7,261 nucleotides of DNA from Leptolyngbya sp. SIO4C1 (GCA_010671975.1 JAAHIA010000255.1:1-7261); one strand, 5' to 3'. Counted from the first letter of the stretch, positions 1 to 5,496 are shown. The notes: generated by a model from the letters alone, not told the origin. Numbers and translations are program-made.

Positions 1-60
1 GTCAAGAACAAGGAACTCTGGGACGACAACAAGGTCACAGCATTCTTCCAAACCGCCTAG
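1..60 (+). CDS. C-terminal end of an unidentified protein (5' partial)
   Basis: Frame 1 is open from the window edge to a TAG at 58-60 and gives 19 residues ending ...DDNKVTAFFQTA. The composition (charged, with one Trp and two Phe) looks protein-like. However, the other two plus frames are also open here, so the choice of frame is weak. A T6 run follows the stop directly, but I see no convincing hairpin before it. The gene sits 207 bp left of the CRISPR array, on the probable trailer side, so it could be part of a CRISPR-associated locus. Nothing in these 19 residues identifies a family. Confidence 0.4.
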   Translation, partial: VKNKELWDDNKVTAFFQTA

Positions 61-267
61 TTTTTTATGGTCACAGCGTTTTCTTCTAAGCGCTCATAGG
101 AACGTTAGCCCATCGATATAGACAAGCTGTAGCCCTTTTTTCGCGTTAGAAAGAGGGGCACGGAAGCGATTGCCCTAAGTTTTGATATTTGCCGCGAAAA
201 AGACGGCGAGAACATGCCGCTGTGCAGCTATAGTCTCGCGCCTAAGTTAGCAATCGGCCTTGACAGC
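61..267. other. Intergenic stretch left of the CRISPR array
   Basis: I see no supported gene here. A short direct repeat, GGTCACAGC, occurs at 33-41 (inside the preceding reading frame) and again at 69-77. A weak 4-bp inverted repeat flanks 191-207. If the array is transcribed leftwards, this is the trailer side, where transcription of the pre-crRNA would end. No T-rich terminator is evident. Confidence 0.4.
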
Positions 268-302
268 AAACATAATCGCTCGCGGAGAAGTGGAAATTGA
301 AC
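268..302 (-). repeat. Degenerate terminal CRISPR repeat (trailer end)
   Basis: From about 277 to 302 this copy matches the consensus except for an A at 286 inside the stem (CGCGGAGAAG instead of CGCGGGGAAG). The first nine positions are almost unrelated. On the minus strand this means the last repeat keeps its 5' part and has lost its 3' handle. That is the usual state of the leader-distal repeat, and it places the leader at the right end of the array. Confidence 0.85.
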
Positions 303-948
303 TAGATGGATACAGCGTTCACTACAGCACAACAGTGTTTCCGTCCCCTCGCGGGGAAGTGGAAATTGAACCTTTTTTTCTTCACATTCTATCCAGCTTG
401 CGGGTTAGGTTTCCGTCCCCTCTCGGGGAAGTGGAAATTGAACTCTAACAACGGCTCTAAGCCTTGGAAGAATGAAAAAGGGTTTCCGTCCCCTCGCGGG
501 GAAGTGGAAATTGAACCTGCTCGACGCTACGCTGGTGCTGATCAGCGCCGTCTTTCTGTTTCCGTCCCCTCGCGGGGAAGTGGAAATTGAACGTGGTCAG
601 CGGAAAGCGTTGCCGAGTTCATTGCAGGTTTCCGTCCCCTCGCGGGGAAGTGGAAATTGAACCCCATTTAAAAGTTGGGAAGCTGCCGAAGCATATAATG
701 GTTTCCGTCCCCTCGCGGGGAAGTGGAAATTGAACATGAGAAGTTCAAGGGTGCTGTCAAGAAAGGATTGTTTCCGTCCCCTCGCGGGGAAGTGGAAATT
801 GAACCATTATAGCTTACTGCGACCACAGTGCAGAAGCCGATGTTTCCGTCCCCTCGCGGGGAAGTGGAAATTGAACATGATGGGTGGAAGCGAACTCTGA
901 AGCTTGCCCAAGAGTTTCCGTCCCCTCGCGGGGAAGTGGAAATTGAAC
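268..948 (-). CRISPR. CRISPR array, 10 repeats of 35 nt, 9 spacers
   Basis: Plus-strand repeats begin GTTTCCGTCCCCTCGCGGGG and end AAGTGGAAATTGAAC. They lie at 268-302 (degenerate), 337-371, 409-443, 482-516, 558-592, 628-662, 701-735, 770-804, 842-876 and 914-948. From left to right the spacers are 34, 37, 38, 41, 35, 38, 34, 37 and 37 nt, and all differ. The repeat can fold TCCCC/GGGGA around a TCGC loop. Eight repeats are identical. The copy at 409-443 has one G-to-T change at 423, in the loop. The copy at 268-302 keeps only its right half. Read on the minus strand the repeat starts GTTCAA and ends ACGGAAAC. From memory this resembles the Synechocystis III-D-variant repeat in its ends and central stem and gives a standard GAAAC-ended crRNA handle. 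Strand is therefore inferred as minus. Type III or I-D is plausible from repeat and spacer length, but no cas gene is present to confirm it. Confidence 0.97.
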
Positions 949-1150
949 CCTGCCAATTTGAAACCTTTGTAGGACGAGCCTTTCAATAGGCCAAATCTGA
1001 GGGGGGTCGGCGCAGCGCTCTACAAATGAGAATCGCTGTCAATAAGACCCTGTGGAAAACGGCTGAAGCCCTTACAGGGCAACCAATCTGAGGGGGTCAA
1101 CGAAACTATGCGGTTTTCAAGGTTCGCTCGACCCCCTCAGATTAGCATTC
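949..1150 (-). promoter_or_regulatory. Putative CRISPR leader with repeated GACCCCCTCAGATT elements
   Basis: This non-coding block abuts the last intact repeat. It holds AATCTGAGGGGGGTC at 994-1008, AATCTGAGGGGGTC at 1085-1098, and the exact inverse GACCCCCTCAGATT at 1130-1143. The last two form a perfect 14-bp inverted repeat around a 31-nt loop. A small hairpin, GCCCT-TAC-AGGGC, lies at 1068-1080. On the minus strand the loop contains ACCTTGAAAACCGCATAG, which I recall as typical of cyanobacterial CRISPR leaders, though I could not check it. An AT-richer stretch at about 1165-1215 may hold the pre-crRNA promoter, but I cannot pick out confident -35 and -10 boxes. The leader role is inferred from position and from the decayed repeat at the far end. 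Confidence 0.65.
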
Positions 1151-1207
1151 GCGTCGCTGAATGCCACACCTATTTACGAAACTTTTAGAAATAAGCTATA
1201 GACTTGA

Positions 1208-1237
1208 TTGACTAAGGTATTGCCAGTCTCGTATGCT
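1208..1237 (+). promoter_or_regulatory. Putative sigma70-type promoter for the small gene
   Basis: TTGACT at 1208-1213 and TATGCT at 1232-1237 are separated by 18 nt. Transcription would start near 1244 and give a leader of about 260 nt before the ATG at 1505. The match is by eye only. Confidence 0.4.
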
Positions 1238-1243
1238 CAAGCT

Positions 1244-1504
1244 ATGCCGCTCTCGCAGCGGTGTACAGAACTCAATACCTCGGCGCTGCTCGCCGGTAGA
1301 GCAAATACCAAACGAGCAGCTAACCCGTTTGACTGATCACGCCAGTCGCACAGGCTAAGCTGATGGTAGCCTAGCCACTCGATTGTGCAAAGGTCACAAG
1401 GTGGCTGAGGAATTGGGTTCTGGTCTCACAAGCCCGTTTGCCCCTTGAGTTCGCTCAGGGCAAACGGGCAGAACCTCGTTACTTCAATTAGGAGATCAGA
1501 ACCG
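1244..1504 (+). other. Long, hairpin-rich leader of the small gene (possible structured RNA)
   Basis: No supported gene lies here. CCGCT-CTCGC-AGCGG (1247-1261) is a small hairpin close to the presumed transcript start. Near the 3' end lies a large hairpin, with arms 1432-1443 and 1458-1469 pairing perfectly over 12 bp. A second stem, TGAG/CTCA, closes a TTCG tetraloop at 1450-1453. GGTTCT (1416-1421) can pair with AGAACC (1470-1475) as an outer stem. No T run follows, so it does not look like a standard terminator. It ends about 15 nt before the ribosome-binding site. I could not match the region to 6S RNA, tmRNA, RNase P RNA or SRP RNA from memory. Confidence 0.5.
1416..1475 (+). repeat. 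Large inverted repeat with UUCG tetraloop
   Basis: The arms GCCCGTTTGCCC (1432-1443) and GGGCAAACGGGC (1458-1469) are perfectly complementary. They enclose CT, then TGAG-TTCG-CTCA. The flanking GGTTCT/AGAACC adds 6 bp after a 10-nt left bulge. The structure is strand-symmetric apart from the bulges, so it could act in RNA from either strand. Confidence 0.85.
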
Positions 1505-1726
1505 ATGTTTCAATCTAACGGCGCTGCGGTGCCGCCGGTTTCGCTCGACGCTGCGCCGCAGTTCGAGACAGTTACGCTGAGCATTACTGGCCCGCTGACC
1601 GGCCTGCGTCAGATGGTCAACACGCTGCACAAGCGCGGCTTTGCCGACCCGAACGACTGGAGCCAGCCGCAGCCGAAAGGTCATGAGTGGGTGACGGTGC
1701 TGATTCGGCGATCGCGAGTTGGCTAA
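1505..1726 (+). CDS. Small hypothetical protein, 73 aa
   Basis: The protein begins MFQSNGAAVPPVSL and ends WVTVLIRRSRVG. I chose the ATG at 1505 because AGGAG at 1490-1494 lies 10 nt upstream. An in-frame ATG at 1445 has no such site and would fall inside the large hairpin. There is no signal peptide or membrane segment. The central part, TVTLSITGPLTGLRQMVNTLHKRGFADPNDWSQPQP (in pieces, residues about 23-57), alternates beta-like and helix-like stretches: a strand, a helix around LRQMVNTLHKRG, then a Trp-containing turn and a final strand EWVTVLIRR. This plan recalls small conserved cyanobacterial proteins of about 70 residues with no assigned function. A HIP1 octamer lies within the gene at 1708-1715. 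No function can be stated. Confidence 0.75.
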   Translation: MFQSNGAAVPPVSLDAAPQFETVTLSITGPLTGLRQMVNTLHKRGFADPNDWSQPQPKGHEWVTVLIRRSRVG

Positions 1727-1750
1727 AGATACCGGCTAAGACACTTTCGA

Positions 1751-1807
1751 CCCAAAAGCGAAGGGCTGACCAGGTTGCGATTTGCAGCAGCTATGACAGC
1801 CTTTCGC
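1751..1807 (-). terminator. Possible terminator downstream of tRNA-Gly
   Basis: GCGAAGGGCTG at 1758-1768 pairs with CAGCCTTTCGC at 1797-1807 (11 bp with one G-T pair, 28-nt loop). Read on the minus strand the stem is followed by TTTTGGG (1757-1751), about 40 nt beyond the tRNA 3' end. On the plus strand no T run follows, so it fits the tRNA transcript better than the small gene. The large loop weakens the call. Confidence 0.4.
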
Positions 1808-1848
1808 CCAAAATCGCCAGCGCCATACCGTAAGCAGCTTTCATCAAA

Positions 1849-1920
1849 AGCGGGTGAACGGACTCGAACCGTCGACATTTAGCTTGGGAAGCTAACGTTC
1901 TACCACTGAACTACACCCGC
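1849..1920 (-). tRNA. tRNA-Gly (anticodon CCC)
   Basis: The 72-nt gene reads on the minus strand with acceptor arms GCGGGTG and CACCCGC pairing perfectly. The D-arm is GTTCAGTGGTAGAAC. The anticodon stem TTAGC/GCTAA encloses the loop TTCCCAA, so the anticodon is CCC (reads GGG). The T-arm is GACGG-TTCGAGT-CCGTT and the discriminator base is T (1849). CCA is not encoded. A single standalone tRNA gene is normal for cyanobacteria. Confidence 0.97.
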
Positions 1921-1934
1921 AGGCTTGCAACCCA

Positions 1935-1943
1935 ATGATATCA
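1935..1943 (-). promoter_or_regulatory. Possible extended -10 promoter of tRNA-Gly
   Basis: On the minus strand TGATATCAT ends at 1935, matching an extended -10 (TGN plus TATCAT, five of six against TATAAT). It lies 14 nt before the tRNA 5' end. No good -35 box is visible at 17-18 nt spacing. Confidence 0.35.
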
Positions 1944-2018
1944 GCTAACTGGGGCTAAGTCTTGCCCTGATTTTACATGCCTTGAAGGTTCGTCTGTGTC
2001 GCTGTAATATTCTGTGCC

Positions 2019-2048
2019 GTCGAGGGCAGCCAGCAGCTTACCCTCGAC
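2019..2048 (-). terminator. Inverted repeat after the NmrA-like gene (terminator-like)
   Basis: GTCGAGGG (2019-2026) and CCCTCGAC (2041-2048) form a perfect 8-bp stem with a 14-nt loop, in which AGC/GCT can pair further. It lies 58 bp beyond the stop of the minus-strand operon. No T run follows on either strand, so it may only stabilise the mRNA end. Confidence 0.4.
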
Positions 2049-2106
2049 GCTATGCCAGCTCAGCTAGAGACTGACGCGACCTAAGCGCTAGCTGCTTCCC
2101 CGGTGG

Positions 2107-2970
2107 CTAAGCAAACGCGGACCGATGGTCGCTAGCCCAGCTAGCAAACGGAGTTGCCGGTTTACCTGTGATGATCTGAATGCTTTTATTGGTTTCTGCA
2201 TATTCGCCTGTGGCAAAGACGCTGTAAAGTTCGGCTAGCGCCTTAGCTGTCCATTCGGGCATACCAGAATCGAGCATCCCTTGCAGAGCGGTTTCATTCG
2301 CAATCGGGACATAGGTCACTTGCTTATCTAGCAGGCGACTCAGCTGCTTTGCCACATCGCTATAGGAAAGGCTTTCGGGCCCGGTCAGGTCATAGATCTG
2401 ACCCTGGTGCCCCGCTTCTGTAAACGCTTTTGCGGCCACCTCAGCCAAATCACGCACATCGACGAGTGACTGCTTGGCATCGCCAAACGGCAGATAAAAC
2501 TGCCCGGTAGCGCGAATGGATTCGGCAGACCACAGCATGTTCTGATAAAACGAGTTGGGGCGAAGAATCGTATAGGGCAGACCGGATGCGATGAGGGCTT
2601 TGTCGCTTTCAGCATGCTGCTGCTGAACGAGAGACTTGGGATGGTCCGCACCGAGCGCAGAGAATTTTACAATATGGGCACCAGTAGTGAGTTTGGCTGC
2701 ATCAAAGAAATTTTGAAAGAGTTCGACCGTGTTGGGCATAATCGTCGTTGCGATAAAGGCCCGATCAACATTTTCAAATGCGGCTTTTAGCGAGCTCGGG
2801 TTGTTGAGATCGCCCTCACACAGTTGAACATTGGGCTGCATCAGAGACTGCGCTGATTGAAGATTGCGCACCAGGGCGCGGACTTGATAGCCAGCCTCAG
2901 CTAGTAAGCCGGTTAGCGCGCGACCGTTGTTGCCGGTCGCACCGGCAATCAAAATAATGTTGTCACTCAT
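2107..2970 (-). CDS. NmrA-like / atypical SDR family NAD(P)-binding protein
   Basis: This 287-residue protein has an N-terminal Rossmann fold. The dinucleotide motif GATGNNG is at residues 10-16, followed by RALVRN at 31-36, where the basic residues suit NADP(H). The acidic GDL at 53-55 ends the next strand. KFSALGA (102-108) and TILRPNSFYQN (134-144) are typical of the NmrA/SDR_a group, as is VDVRDLAEVAA (170-180). The C-terminal part (about 190-287) forms the substrate domain and ends FASWASDHRSAFA. The classical YxxxK catalytic pair is not evident, as is usual for this group. Members include triphenylmethane/quinone reductase-like enzymes and redox-sensing proteins, so the substrate cannot be named. 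The ATG at 2968-2970 has AGGAG 9 nt upstream (2980-2984). It is the second gene of an operon, starting 18 nt after the DJ-1-like gene. Cytoplasmic. Confidence 0.93.
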   Translation of the reverse strand: MSDNIILIAGATGNNGRALTGLLAEAGYQVRALVRNLQSAQSLMQPNVQLCEGDLNNPSSLKAAFENVDRAFIATTIMPNTVELFQNFFDAAKLTTGAHIVKFSALGADHPKSLVQQQHAESDKALIASGLPYTILRPNSFYQNMLWSAESIRATGQFYLPFGDAKQSLVDVRDLAEVAAKAFTEAGHQGQIYDLTGPESLSYSDVAKQLSRLLDKQVTYVPIANETALQGMLDSGMPEWTAKALAELYSVFATGEYAETNKSIQIITGKPATPFASWASDHRSAFA

Positions 2971-2988
2971 GGTTGATGTCTCCTATGT

Positions 2989-3705
2989 CTAGCCTGCTAC
3001 GTTTAGGGCTGATAAAACAAGTTTGGCCGTCTTCGTACCGGAGTTTTGCTGCTGCCCTGTGATCAGATGGCCATCCTGAACGGCATAGGCTGAAAACGGC
3101 TCTCCGGTCACAAAGCTAGCACCTAGCTTTTTAGCTTCATCTTCAATCCGAAAGGGCATCACTTTTTGGCCGACGGCCTGGTCGGCATAGTCTTCTTCGC
3201 TATTGGCAAAGCCGGTCATTGTCTTGTCTGCGATTAGATAGTCGCCGCTGTCTAGCTTGGTCTCTAGCAGTAGACAGGTGCCGTGACACAGGGCGGCGCT
3301 AGGTTTTCCGGCTTGATAGAACTGCATAAACAGGTCTGCTAAGGCTGAGTCTTGCCGGAAGGTAAACATGGGTCCCTGCCCACCGCAGATAACCACTGCA
3401 TCGAATTCATCTAGGGATAAATCTGCGATCGCAGGCGTATCTTCCAAAAGCTGCATGAAGGCTGGCTGCTCAATATATTGCAGAGACAGCGCATCGTCTT
3501 TGGAATAGCCCGATTCATCTCGCGGATCGCTGAGAGCATCGAATTCGACCTTGCCGCCTTTGGGGCTAGCGATGGTTACCTGACAGCCCGCCTTAGTAAA
3601 AGCATCATAGGGATGAATCAGCTCTGCGGCCCAAAATCCGACCGGCCAGCCCAGCGTGGTTGAAATAGCAGGATTAGAAACAATCATCAAAATATGCTGG
3701 GTCAT
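2989..3705 (-). CDS. DJ-1/PfpI family protein, Hsp31-like class I glutamine amidotransferase fold
   Basis: This 238-residue protein shows the features of the Hsp31-like branch of the DJ-1/PfpI superfamily. It begins HILMIVSNP with GFWAAELIHPYDAFTKAG (residues 23-40), where Glu28 is probably the conserved acidic partner. AVVICGGQGPMF (103-114) has GGQG in place of the more usual GGHG. The nucleophile elbow AALCHG (137-142) has Cys140 followed by His141. Length is normal. Relatives act on methylglyoxal (glyoxalase III activity), as holding chaperones or in protein deglycation; which applies here is unknown. No signal peptide, so cytoplasmic. The ATG at 3703-3705 has GAGGA (3710-3714) only 4 nt upstream. 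It is the first gene of an operon with the NmrA-like reductase. Pairing with a NAD(P)-dependent oxidoreductase fits a carbonyl or redox stress role (inference). Confidence 0.95.
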   Translation of the reverse strand: MTQHILMIVSNPAISTTLGWPVGFWAAELIHPYDAFTKAGCQVTIASPKGGKVEFDALSDPRDESGYSKDDALSLQYIEQPAFMQLLEDTPAIADLSLDEFDAVVICGGQGPMFTFRQDSALADLFMQFYQAGKPSAALCHGTCLLLETKLDSGDYLIADKTMTGFANSEEDYADQAVGQKVMPFRIEDEAKKLGASFVTGEPFSAYAVQDGHLITGQQQNSGTKTAKLVLSALNVAG

Positions 3706-3757
3706 GTTGTCCTCACATAGTTAGCGCTACCGATGATTTGCAACAAAGCAGCTATTT

Positions 3758-3783
3758 CCCATTATGGGTAGATAAATATATTT
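3758..3783 (-). promoter_or_regulatory. Palindromes upstream of the DJ-1/NmrA operon (operator candidates)
   Basis: CCCATTATGGG (3758-3768) is a perfect 11-nt palindrome about its central T, and AAATATATTT (3774-3783) is a perfect 10-bp palindrome. Both lie 53-78 bp upstream of the minus-strand start, in the most AT-rich part of the intergenic region. They are reasonable places for a promoter and a dimeric regulator. No regulator gene lies beside the operon. Confidence 0.35.
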
Positions 3784-3860
3784 TGGTGATGGATATTTTA
3801 TATAGAGTTTATTCATGCGGTGAATACTCAAGACCTAGCGGTTCCGTCTAGCACTACCCA

Positions 3861-3868
3861 GCGATCGC
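3861..3868. repeat. HIP1 octamer (one of five in the window)
   Basis: GCGATCGC occurs here and at 1708-1715, 3425-3432, 5090-5097 and 6276-6283. The highly iterated palindrome HIP1 is strongly over-represented in many cyanobacterial genomes. Five copies in 7.3 kb is far above chance and is the best compositional evidence for the host lineage. This is the only copy outside a coding region. Confidence 0.9.
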
Positions 3869-3979
3869 GCTTCAGGATTGCTTCTAACCAGGCTGATATC
3901 AGCAAGCCTCCATACGCCCAGTCTAATCTCTAGCGCAGGTCGTCGATAGGGCACCGACTCAGGCACGTCGGCAATCCTG

Positions 3980-4025
3980 ACATGAGCGGTGCGAGGCTCG
4001 CAACATGAGCGGTGCGAGCCTCGCA
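3980..4025. repeat. Tandem direct repeat, 2 x 23 bp
   Basis: The two abutting copies, 3980-4002 and 4003-4025, both begin ACATGAGCGG and end CTCGCA. The only difference is the centre of a 13-nt palindrome: TGCGAG-G-CTCGCA in the first and TGCGAG-C-CTCGCA in the second, so the cores are reverse complements. The repeat lies 35 bp beyond the permease stop and could form hairpins in its mRNA tail. Confidence 0.9.
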
Positions 4026-4059
4026 GTTGACCTCATATTCAATCGGCTTAAATGAAAGA

Positions 4060-5469
4060 CTACTGACGGTCTCCTGGCAGTAAAATGTTTAGCAGCAGTG
4101 CGCAAATGCCCCCGGTTGAGATTCCGGATGAGAAAATATTTTTTGCCAGCGGCGGCAGCTCCGCTAGCAGATCTGGCGCAAACGTTACGCCTAAGCCTAA
4201 CCCTAGCGAAGTTGCCAGGATGATCGCTTCGCGGCGGCCAATCTCAATTGTGGAAACAATTTTGATGCCAGCCGCAGCTACGCTGCCAAACATAATAATG
4301 GTGGCACCGCCCAGCACCGGCTGCGGCACCGCCTGCAGTACGCCACCAATGATCGGGAACAGGCCCAGCAGGGCAAAAATTGCCGCAATGAAATAGCCGA
4401 CATAGCGGCTGCCAATGCCGGTCAGCTGAATCACGCCGTTGTTTTGGCTAAAGGTGGTGTTGGGAAAGGTGTTAAAGCAGCCGGCGATGAACGAATTGAC
4501 GCCGTCGCCTAGAACCCCGCCGCGAATGCGACGAAAGTAGGTCTCACCCTGGATCGGCTGCCCGGTAACTACTGAGGTTGCCGTCAGGTCGCCAATCGAC
4601 TCAATCGTGGTGATCACATAGAGAAAGGCGAAGGGAATAAACGCAGCCAGGTTAAAGCCAAAGCCGTAGCGAAACGGCAGCGGTAGGCTAAACACCGACA
4701 GCTGTCCCAACTGACTGAGATCCACAATGCCCATAAACAGGCCAACAACATAGCCAACAATTAGGCCAATCGCAATTGAGGCCATGCGTAGAAACGTGTT
4801 ACGGCTGCTGTTGAGAACGATGATAATCACCAGCACTAGCAGCGCCAAGAACAGATTTTGAAGGCTGCCGTAGGTGCCATTCTCTCGGGCCAGCGCACCG
4901 CCCCCCATCGCTAGCACGCCGGCGTTAATCAGCGTTAGCCCGATTAGCATGACTACGGTGCCCGTCACCAGCGGGGTAATGATCCGGCTGGCAAATTCTA
5001 AAAACTGGCTGAAGACCATTTCAATGAAAGAGCCCAGCAAACACATGCCAAAAATTAGGCCCAGCGCCTGAGGCGGCGTCGCCCCAGCCGCGATCGCACC
5101 GGTGCCAGCACCGATAATCGGCCCGATAAAGGCAAAGCTGGTTCCTTGAATGCTGAGCAGCCCGGAGCCAACCGGGCCAACTCGCTTGGCTTGAATGAAG
5201 GTAGCAATGCCTGAGACAAACAGAGACATACTAATGATGTAGGCCCTGTCTTCGGGCGCTAGCCCCAGCGCGCCACCGATGATCAAAGAGGGGGTGATGA
5301 TGCCAATAAAGCTGGCTAGCACATGCTGAACGGCTGCAAAGATGGCTTCTCGCAGCGGCGGTCTGTCTTCTAAGCCATAAATTAAATCTGTAGAAATCTC
5401 TGGCACCTTCGGCGGCGGCGGTCCGCCCTGCAGTTCTGCGCTGATCGCAAAGTTATCTTGCTCGCTCAC
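4060..5469 (-). CDS. NCS2 family xanthine/uracil-type permease
   Basis: This 469-residue inner-membrane protein should import a purine or pyrimidine base by proton symport. The cytosolic N-terminus (about 1-40) has a PPPP run. The family landmarks are present: QH in TM1 (48-49), GTSFAF after the first discontinuous segment (109-114), and TTIESIGDL (287-295) in TM8, with Glu290 matching the substrate-binding Glu of XanQ. GDGVNS (321-326) follows. The NCS2 signature NTTFSQNNGVIQLTG lies at 337-351; Gln342-Asn343 match the XanQ pair and are typical of xanthine/urate rather than uracil carriers. Length is close to the usual 430-490 and all expected segments are present. The start codon is GTG (5467-5469) with AGGAG at 5477-5481, 7 nt upstream. 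It is divergent from the porin at 5690 and shares a 220-bp control region with it. Xanthine or urate uptake for nitrogen scavenging is inferred. Confidence 0.95.
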   Translation of the reverse strand: MSEQDNFAISAELQGGPPPPKVPEISTDLIYGLEDRPPLREAIFAAVQHVLASFIGIITPSLIIGGALGLAPEDRAYIISMSLFVSGIATFIQAKRVGPVGSGLLSIQGTSFAFIGPIIGAGTGAIAAGATPPQALGLIFGMCLLGSFIEMVFSQFLEFASRIITPLVTGTVVMLIGLTLINAGVLAMGGGALARENGTYGSLQNLFLALLVLVIIIVLNSSRNTFLRMASIAIGLIVGYVVGLFMGIVDLSQLGQLSVFSLPLPFRYGFGFNLAAFIPFAFLYVITTIESIGDLTATSVVTGQPIQGETYFRRIRGGVLGDGVNSFIAGCFNTFPNTTFSQNNGVIQLTGIGSRYVGYFIAAIFALLGLFPIIGGVLQAVPQPVLGGATIIMFGSVAAAGIKIVSTIEIGRREAIILATSLGLGLGVTFAPDLLAELPPLAKNIFSSGISTGGICALLLNILLPGDRQ

Positions 5470-5476
5470 TCGCCTA

Positions 5477-5481
5477 CTCCT
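5477..5481 (-). promoter_or_regulatory. Ribosome-binding site deciding the GTG start of the permease
   Basis: AGGAG on the minus strand lies 7 nt before the GTG at 5469. It supports this non-ATG start, which also leaves a normal-length NCS2 N-terminus. Confidence 0.75.
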
Positions 5482-5496
5482 AAACGCTTGCGAAAG

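Larger units (their letters stand above)
3706..4059. other. Intergenic stretch between the DJ-1 operon and the permease gene
   Basis: No gene is supported here. Going right from the operon start: an AT-rich promoter-like zone at 3750-3815; a HIP1 site at 3861-3868; a 12-bp perfect palindrome GCTGATATCAGC at 3892-3903; a 10-bp inverted repeat TCAGGATTGC (3872-3881) / GCAATCCTGA (3971-3980); and a tandem 23-bp repeat at 3980-4025. The permease stop is at 4060-4062, so its 3' untranslated end runs through the right part. I see no stem followed by a T run. Confidence 0.6.

Noticed and set aside
260..660. Overlapping plus-strand reading frames rich in repeated FPSPRGEVEIE-like or FRPLAGKWKLN-like peptides
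   Set aside because: They are translations of the CRISPR repeats and spacers in different frames, not genes.
1416..1475. Hairpin as a rho-independent terminator
   Set aside because: The stem is strong, but no T run follows on either strand; kept only as an inverted repeat or structured leader.
1496..1684. Minus-strand reading frame of 62 codons
   Set aside because: It lies antisense to the small plus-strand gene, which has the ribosome-binding site, and has no support of its own.
2385..2651. Minus-strand frame inside the NmrA-like gene
   Set aside because: It is an alternative frame of a gene with clear family motifs.
3478..3663. Plus-strand frame opposite the DJ-1-like gene
   Set aside because: It is antisense to a well-supported gene and has no family signal.
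1936..3903. TGATATCAGC shared by 1936-1945 and 3894-3903
   Set aside because: A ten-base match containing a palindrome can arise by chance, and the flanks differ.
4085..5071. Plus-strand frames at 4085-4396 and 4874-5071
   Set aside because: Both are antisense to the permease; GC-rich membrane protein genes often leave such open shadows.
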